Shown here piece by piece: positions 59,292 through 64,000 of a stretch of DNA of 64,000 nt. Under the pieces are notes generated by a model. It saw nothing but the letters and a program-made list of their open reading frames with translations, did no database searches and was not told where the DNA came from. The translations under genes and the position numbers were made by a program. The DNA comes from Hahellaceae bacterium (GTDB lineage Bacteria; Pseudomonadota; Gammaproteobacteria; Pseudomonadales; Oleiphilaceae): NCBI GenBank assembly GCA_016744695.1, contig JADGDV010000007.1, positions 94,187-158,186 of the forward strand. Reading direction: 5' to 3'. The stretch's first letter is position 1. Every line of letters begins with the position of its first letter.

Positions 59292-61679
59292 ATGATTTTA
59301 TCAGGAAATGGAAAGTACGCTACTGGTGCGGCTATGGGGTTGATAACCTACGCCGCTATAGTCGAACAAGTAAAGAACCCGGCCAATGTAGACAAACCAG
59401 CCGCACAATGGGCAATCTTTACCGCTATACAAAATAACACAACGCCGCTAAACCGAGGCGTTGAAGACTTACAAGGTATTGCCCGTTGTGCCTTATGGCT
59501 CGATATTGATAAAGGCAATATACCGATTAACACTTTAATTGCAGCGTTGCGAGAGTTTGCCCCGGGTTGTCAATTTCTTGTTTATTCTTCCAAATCTAGC
59601 AACGCATTAAATAAGAAATGGCGGGGTATATTACCCGTTGCGGCCGCAATTGCCCCCGACGACTATCAGACACAACAACATAATTTAGCGGCGTGGATTG
59701 ATTCAAAATTCGGCGCCGGTACTTGTGACAAAACAACCGTTGTTAGTTCAACGACTCAACCCTGCTACCTTCCTAATAAGGGGGTATGGTATGAACATCA
59801 TATCGAACCTGGGGTATTAGGGTGTCTACCAGCGTTGGAGGTACGCTACACGCCGCCTGTTGAACAAAAGATGATAGATCATAGTGATAAGCCACCGGCA
59901 ACACCTGCAGATCATGCGCACTTTAATCACTTGCTTGAGCTACTAAAACCCCACGTCGCTAATTTGGGCATGTCAGAACCTATCTGGAATGACAGAAAAC
60001 AAGGGTGGGAAATGGACTGCTTATGGTCTGATAACCATTCGAGCGGTCAAAAAACCAGTAAGGCATTATTGAAGGTACCGAGGTTTGCGGGGGATACAGG
60101 ATCCTACAGTTGCATGCACGACACCTGCAGATCAATTGCCCCTAAAAATATAGGTGATGTTTATCGTACGTTCGGTATAAGCAAGCCGGTTGACTGGTCA
60201 ACCCATGACGGAACCCGAGCAACCACGCCGCTTATAAGCGCATTTCATGGCGTTTTAGAAAACATATGCCCTGGTATAAATATTCAGCAAATAATTGATC
60301 CTGACAAGGCCGCTGCCGTTATGAGCGGCGTGTTGTGGGTTCACAAATCTAAGTCATTTATCATGTTAAACCCTGAAAATGCAGTATTAAATCATTACAC
60401 CCTTGCCGATATGCCTGGTCAACTGACACTCAAGTTCGGCGCACTGTTGAACCTAACAGTTATACAGGATGATGAAACCAAGACGGCGGTTAAAAAAGCA
60501 TTCCACGCACTGTTGTTTACTCACATAAAAGCAAACAATCAACGAAATAGTATGACAATAGAGGAAGATATGTTTGTTAGTTCGCCAGTGTGGAGCTTTT
60601 CAGATCCTTACAAGGCATGCTTACAAATGCCTCATACACCTTTTAAAGCCAAAGCAGCACGCCCCCAGGTAAAAGAACACGCCGCTAATGTTGCAACCTT
60701 ATGTGAATATTATCCCTGGTTGAATGAATATATAAAATCCGTTGTTGGCGCTCGGTTCGTTAATGATCGTAAAGGCGCGTCAACCTTTCTGCAGGCGGGT
60801 ACCAATGGAGGTAAAGGTTTTCTTGCAAGTGCATTAACGGATGTTGGTTTATTAGTGCAGATCAATGAACAACATTTAAAACAAATTGACGAGAATAAGC
60901 CTGTAGGTTTAGAGCTGGGGCGAATGCAGTCAGGTTGTTGGATTCTATACATTGATGAATGGCTAAAGGTAACTAATGCCATTAAGAAAATTGATAACAG
61001 TATTACCGCCGCCGAAAAATACGGAATGGAAATAACAATCAATGTATACAGTCGGTTATTTTCTAATGCGGTTATGCCGTCGAGCCTGGTTAATGAAAAT
61101 GGTAATTTTGAGTCGCAAATAGGTACCCGATTTAATCACCTAGTCGGACAAGATTCAGCAATGGAAGAAAACCCAATGTTAGCGGCGTATGGTGGTCATT
61201 TTGACGGATTACATGCCAGCCTACAGCATTACATAGTCGATAATGTTAACCACCTTGTAAAACAATACGTCGAATTAGGAAAAGAAAACGCCGCGTTAGC
61301 TGGTAAAAATGCAATGCGGGTTTTCAGGGATCAATTTAAGCTGGGCGGTTCATTTGTAGATGTGGAACACGCTATTCCTGAATATGCCGAACAATTCGTA
61401 AATTGGTTAACGCACCCATTAACAGAATTTCAAACAGTGGGTGCCGGTACTGTAGGTCAACGTCGTTTAAATAAAAATGGCATTTTGCATGTTGAGGGAT
61501 TAGCTAAATTAATCTTTCACTACTTTACAGAAGAAAAAGAATACAGCGCATTAGCAAAACGTAAACAAATTCTAATGCATTTAACAGGCGGCGTGAGGAT
61601 AGCAACACCAACAGCAGTAACAGTAGGCAATAAAACAGTAAAAGGGCGTATTCATTGCATAAAGTCAGAATTTTCCTAA
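59292..61679 (+). CDS. primase-helicase replication protein of the element
   Basis: 795 aa. The N-terminal part looks like a primase: acidic pair in ARCALWLDIDKG, then QFLVYSSKSSNALNKKWRGILPV, similar to archaeo-eukaryotic-type primases of plasmids and satellites. A Cys/His-containing segment (DCLWSDNHSS..YSCMHDTCRSI, about residues 235-280) may bind zinc. The C-terminal half is an SF3/D5-type helicase: Walker A QAGTNGGKGFL (about residue 500; Gly in place of Ser/Thr after the Lys) and Walker B CWILYIDEW. This is the replication initiator type used by P4-like satellites. The gene ends at the repeat-rich region that probably serves as origin. Confidence 0.82.
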   Translation: MILSGNGKYATGAAMGLITYAAIVEQVKNPANVDKPAAQWAIFTAIQNNTTPLNRGVEDLQGIARCALWLDIDKGNIPINTLIAALREFAPGCQFLVYSSKSSNALNKKWRGILPVAAAIAPDDYQTQQHNLAAWIDSKFGAGTCDKTTVVSSTTQPCYLPNKGVWYEHHIEPGVLGCLPALEVRYTPPVEQKMIDHSDKPPATPADHAHFNHLLELLKPHVANLGMSEPIWNDRKQGWEMDCLWSDNHSSGQKTSKALLKVPRFAGDTGSYSCMHDTCRSIAPKNIGDVYRTFGISKPVDWSTHDGTRATTPLISAFHGVLENICPGINIQQIIDPDKAAAVMSGVLWVHKSKSFIMLNPENAVLNHYTLADMPGQLTLKFGALLNLTVIQDDETKTAVKKAFHALLFTHIKANNQRNSMTIEEDMFVSSPVWSFSDPYKACLQMPHTPFKAKAARPQVKEHAANVATLCEYYPWLNEYIKSVVGARFVNDRKGASTFLQAGTNGGKGFLASALTDVGLLVQINEQHLKQIDENKPVGLELGRMQSGCWILYIDEWLKVTNAIKKIDNSITAAEKYGMEITINVYSRLFSNAVMPSSLVNENGNFESQIGTRFNHLVGQDSAMEENPMLAAYGGHFDGLHASLQHYIVDNVNHLVKQYVELGKENAALAGKNAMRVFRDQFKLGGSFVDVEHAIPEYAEQFVNWLTHPLTEFQTVGAGTVGQRRLNKNGILHVEGLAKLIFHYFTEEKEYSALAKRKQILMHLTGGVRIATPTAVTVGNKTVKGRIHCIKSEFS

Positions 61680-61943
61680 TTACTACCTTTACTACGTTTA
61701 CTACGTTTATTTTATAAGTTAAGGGGGGAAAAAGAGAGAAATAACCTATATAGCCTATATAGAAGGGGTTGAAAAAAAAACGTAATAAACGTCAGAAACG
61801 TAGTTTTTTAGCGTAAAACACGCAATACGCCGCTAATACGGCATAAAAAACTACGTTTTTACTAATTTCAAAAATGTAGTGGTGGCAAATAACTACAAAA
61901 ATGTAGTGGTAAAGAAACGCCGCAAATACGGAGTAAATACGCA
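61680..61943 (+). other. repeat-rich AT region, candidate replication origin
   Basis: Contains tandem CTACGTTTA x2 (61692, 61701), tandem CCTATATAG x2 (61745, 61754), and an inverted repeat ACGTAGTTTTTT / AAAAAACTACGT (61798-61809, 61845-61856). It also has a 15-bp direct repeat CAAAAATGTAGTGGT (61869, 61896; 27-bp period) and ACGCCGCWAATACGG twice (61827, 61917). Directly downstream of the primase-helicase gene, AT-rich and without ORF. Confidence 0.6.
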
Positions 61944-62195
61944 ATGAAAGCGCCTGATTGTAGAATACGCAAAAATACTGCACTTACATTCGACGAACGT
62001 TTAGAAAAATTATATGTGGCAATGCGGGGGACTAATGATCCGTTGGCACTTGTAAAACTAAACGACGAAATAAACAAAACACTAAAAATAAACGTGCGCG
62101 ACAAATACGACCGTATGCGCATTGATGAATTAATTGCAGCAGGGGAACAAGCCATTGCAGATATTAAGCGAATCAAACAAACAGGCGATAATTAA
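61944..62195 (+). CDS. small helical element protein, 83 aa, candidate terminase partner
   Basis: MKAPDCRIRKNTALTFDERLEKLYVAMRGTNDPLALVKLNDEINKTLKINVRD; entirely helical and charged. Its last 41 bp overlap the start of the terminase-like gene, so the two are coupled. Position directly before a terminase large subunit is where small terminase subunits lie, but it is short and no helix-turn-helix is clear. The role is only suggested by context. Confidence 0.6.
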   Translation: MKAPDCRIRKNTALTFDERLEKLYVAMRGTNDPLALVKLNDEINKTLKINVRDKYDRMRIDELIAAGEQAIADIKRIKQTGDN

Positions 62196-63561
62196 TACTT
62201 GCCGTTATCGTGACTATTTAGCTGCAGAAACCCACGCCGCCGATATTGAGCCACCATACTATGCAATGCCGCATCAATACCGAGAAGCGTTTAAAAGGTT
62301 TGAAACGGATGTTACAGCCCTGGTATTAAAAGGAGGCCGAACAGGTGCAAAAACCCAAAGCGCCGTGGCATTCTTAATTGAGGAATCCTACCGGCAAGAA
62401 TTGGGCAACCAGCAAATCATCATAGCCAGGCTTACCAAGTCGTCAACGGATGCTAGTGTTTGGTTTAAATTAAAATCTCATATTGAAAACCCAAAAATGA
62501 ATGTATCGGCGGATTTTAATATCGGTCGAAATGAGATAACCAACATCCACACCGGTTGCCGGTTTATATTTGTCGGTCTCTACACAACCGAGGGGGCAAG
62601 CAAACACGCCGTTATGGATCGTCTAAAGGCTTATACTTGTGCTTACTTTTGGTTAGAAGAGGCGGCGACGGTCTCAGTGGACGTTTTAAGGGTGCTTATA
62701 TCGACCCTTGAAAGAACCGACCAAATGGCCACCTATGACGACCTGGGGAACGTCGTGGCCGACACCGATATACTTATCCCTAAACTTCTATTCTCAATGA
62801 ACCCGGTACACCCCATTGATCCGGTCGTTGCCTATGTTGAGCATATGGCGGGTGGCCTGGTTATCCACGTAAACATTGAGGATATAGCGCCCGAATTCCA
62901 ATGTAAAAAATCATTAGCGGCGTGTCTTAAAGACAAGGCCGACGACCTGCAGTTCTACCTTAAAAAATGGTGTGGTGCCGGTTCCTTTATGGTTGACGCT
63001 ACCCCCTGGGCAAGTGTCGAGCGATACACCCAAACAATCAACGCCGCTAATATGGAGGTTGCAATGATGCATATAGACCCTGCAGCCGGTGGGGGGGATG
63101 ATATGGCGGTTGCCTTCCTTGCGAGAATACCAGGACAAGCAAAGTTATTATTCTGGGGTTATTCCTGGGAACGTGGTGCATGGTATTACCCTGAGGATAT
63201 AGGGCGTGTTGTGGCGGCGTGGAGACGTACACCCAGCGATAAAATAGATTATGAGAGTAATGGTATTGTTTATGGTATGCGCGACAGCTACCGACAATTT
63301 AAAGCCAAGCCTCCACACTTTCCAGACTTGCGACCGGTGCCGACCAGTTCAAACAAAGAGGATCGAATAACCAACGGTGCAGGCTACGCTATTAAGAATA
63401 TGATGATCGTCGAGGAGCTATGCAACCCGAGGTTTTATGAAAAGGTTATATCATGGTCGTGTGATAGTAGGAAAACCCCAGGGGGCGACGATGCCGCCGA
63501 CTCAATAGCAACCCTATTAGAAAATGCTAATTTCTTAGGGACCAACCCTATTAAGTTTTAG
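62155..63561 (+). CDS. terminase large-subunit-like protein
   Basis: 468 aa from TTG 62155, supported by AGGGGA eight bases upstream; an earlier TTG at 62134 lacks a site. ATPase domain: Walker A-like VLKGGRTGAKTQSAV (SPP1/PBSX-type pattern with Ala before the Lys), motif IIIARLTKSS and Walker B AYFWLEEAA. Nuclease domain: acidic residues in MHIDPAAGGGDDMAVAF, IDYESNGIVYGM and GGDDAADSIATL, so all three RNase H-like acidic positions are present. Full terminase length, no portal gene follows. It may package element DNA into helper-phage capsids. Confidence 0.85.
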   Translation: MQILSESNKQAIINTCRYRDYLAAETHAADIEPPYYAMPHQYREAFKRFETDVTALVLKGGRTGAKTQSAVAFLIEESYRQELGNQQIIIARLTKSSTDASVWFKLKSHIENPKMNVSADFNIGRNEITNIHTGCRFIFVGLYTTEGASKHAVMDRLKAYTCAYFWLEEAATVSVDVLRVLISTLERTDQMATYDDLGNVVADTDILIPKLLFSMNPVHPIDPVVAYVEHMAGGLVIHVNIEDIAPEFQCKKSLAACLKDKADDLQFYLKKWCGAGSFMVDATPWASVERYTQTINAANMEVAMMHIDPAAGGGDDMAVAFLARIPGQAKLLFWGYSWERGAWYYPEDIGRVVAAWRRTPSDKIDYESNGIVYGMRDSYRQFKAKPPHFPDLRPVPTSSNKEDRITNGAGYAIKNMMIVEELCNPRFYEKVISWSCDSRKTPGGDDAADSIATLLENANFLGTNPIKF

Positions 63562-63773
63562 CGCCTACTATATATAGGTAATCTGTTTTATCCCCTGAGT
63601 TAATGCGGGGGATATGTCTTCCGTTTCCCTCAACACTCAGTAAATATTCTACGCCTACTATATATAGGTGGAGTATTAACGCTTCACCTCCTAATTTTTA
63701 CCCTTGTTGCTTAATTTAAAAATAATTTTTACCAACCACGCCGCTAATAAATGCTTACGCCTACTATATATAG
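63562..63773 (+). repeat. three direct repeats CGCCTACTATATATAG after the terminase gene
   Basis: Copies start at 63562 (first base after the terminase stop), 63652 and 63758. The first two are identical over 18 bp and the third over 16. Each contains the palindrome CTATATATAG. A hairpin TATCCCC / GGGGATA lies between copies one and two (63589-63614). The rest of 63562-63901 is AT-rich with no gene. Confidence 0.85.
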
Positions 63774-63795
63774 TGTGTTGAAAAGCGTGTGTTGA
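63773..63795 (+). repeat. right pair of GTGTGTTGA direct repeats
   Basis: Copies at 63773-63781 and 63787-63795, matching the pair near attL in sequence and orientation. They lie about 105 bp before attR. Confidence 0.65.
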
Positions 63796-63901
63796 GTGTA
63801 GGTATAACTCACATGCAACTAAACTTGCATTTAATTCCCTTATTATTTTATAATAATCACTCAGGTATCATTTACCTAAGCTATTGATTATATGTGGGGT
63901 T

Positions 63902-63956
63902 TTCAAAATCCGTTGCCTTCGGGCGTGGCGGTTCAAGTCCGCCCACCGGTACCACT
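63902..63956 (+). repeat. attR: partial copy of tRNA-Leu 3' half
   Basis: 55 bp matching tRNA-Leu 56013-56067 from the anticodon loop to beyond CCA, with two differences (63917 and 63922). The right 34 bp are identical. Not a functional tRNA, as the 5' half is absent. Confidence 0.95.
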
Positions 63957-63961
63957 TATTT

Positions 63962-63997
63962 AAAAACCTGTAATCCTTTGGATTACAGGTTTTTTTT
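63962..63997 (+). terminator. original tRNA-Leu terminator, displaced by the element
   Basis: Stem AACCTGTAATCC / GGATTACAGGTT, TTT loop and T-run, directly right of attR on host DNA. Confidence 0.9.
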
Positions 63998-64000
63998 GGT

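Larger units (their letters stand above)
56717..63744. repeat. dispersed heptamer ACGCCGC, about 27 copies across the element
   Basis: Plus-strand ACGCCGC starts at 56796, 56881, 57377, 57917, 58225, 58914, 59350, 59442, 59850, 60225, 60679, 61288, 61827, 61917, 62234, 63041 and 63738. The reverse form GCGGCGT starts at 56717, 57442, 58110, 58437, 59688, 60325, 61182, 61588, 62917 and 63214. Mean spacing is about 270 bp, and the next base is most often T. Three copies are in non-coding DNA, so codon usage alone does not explain it. By eye I found only two copies (11811, 43573) in the 56 kb of host DNA. Confidence 0.85.
56068..63956 (+). mobile_element. 7.9-kb integrated satellite-like element in tRNA-Leu
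   Basis: The boundaries are set by the att repeat in tRNA-Leu(CAA) and its partial copy at the right. All genes run left to right: tyrosine integrase, an unknown 106-aa protein, a winged-helix-like regulator, four further small unknown proteins, primase-helicase, an intergenic origin-like region, an 83-aa protein, and a terminase large-subunit-like protein. No portal, capsid, protease, tail or lysis gene fits in the space, so it cannot make virions alone. This layout resembles phage satellites (PICI/P4-like, and marine tRNA-integrated elements packaged by helper phages). The heptamer ACGCCGC is strongly enriched. No inactivating mutation was seen in the integrase, primase or terminase genes. 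Confidence 0.88.

Noticed and set aside
61792..62176. Minus-strand ORFs in the origin-like region and over the 83-aa gene
   Set aside because: Composition is low-complexity and they lie opposite better-supported plus-strand features.
63562..63773. The three direct repeats as a CRISPR array
   Set aside because: Only three copies with unequal spacing of 72-90 bp and no cas genes; not a CRISPR.
63902..63956. A second tRNA-Leu gene
   Set aside because: Only the 3' half is present; it is the attR fragment.

Overview
The window reads as chromosome of a marine-type gammaproteobacterium (Oceanospirillales/Pseudomonadales-like), moderately AT-rich. This rests on gene orders shared with that group (sdhCDAB-sucAB-lpd divergent from gltA; topA next to fadBA; queA-tgt-yajC-secDF; suhB/trmJ-cysE-iscRS-ndk-rlmN-pilF-rodZ-ispG-hisS-yfgM-bamB-der) and on the protein sequences. 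Species was not determined.

Positions 1-10.6 kb hold the TCA block: lpd (cut by the window edge), sucB, sucA, sdhB, sdhA, sdhD and sdhC on the minus strand, divergent from gltA. From 10.6 to 23 kb come topA, a membrane-anchored coiled-coil protein, the fadBA beta-oxidation operon with a candidate operator, three hypothetical proteins, a universal stress protein and an Uup-type ABC-F ATPase. From 23 to 32.7 kb are signalling genes (a chemotaxis-like protein, MOSC, cheV with a 9-bp tandem repeat in its leader, a TetR regulator, a solute-binding protein, EAL-HDOD and GGDEF-EAL proteins) with tRNA-Gly and tRNA-Glu. ackA-pta follows at 32.8-36.2 kb.

From 36 to 55.8 kb there is a long housekeeping block, almost all on the minus strand: der, bamB, yfgM, hisS, ispG, rodZ, pilF, rlmN, ndk, iscS, iscR, cysE, trmJ, (suhB on plus), secF, secD, yajC, tgt, queA. 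Two things stand out. The isc locus is only iscR-iscS, with iscU, iscA, hscBA and fdx absent, and the IscS lacks the usual C-terminal tail. SuhB has lost the metal-binding residues of inositol monophosphatases.

From 56.07 to 63.96 kb an approximately 7.9-kb element is integrated in tRNA-Leu(CAA). A 34-bp perfect att repeat flanks it. It carries a tyrosine integrase, a small winged-helix-like protein, five short unknown genes, a primase-helicase, a repeat-rich candidate origin and a large-terminase-like protein, with no capsid, portal or tail genes. This is the layout of a minimal phage satellite. The heptamer ACGCCGC occurs about 27 times in it, on both strands and also in non-coding DNA, but I found it only twice in the 56 kb of host DNA. 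Paired direct repeats near both ends look like integrase arm sites, and three copies of a 16-18 bp repeat sit after the terminase gene. The native tRNA-Leu terminator is now 7.9 kb away at the far right.
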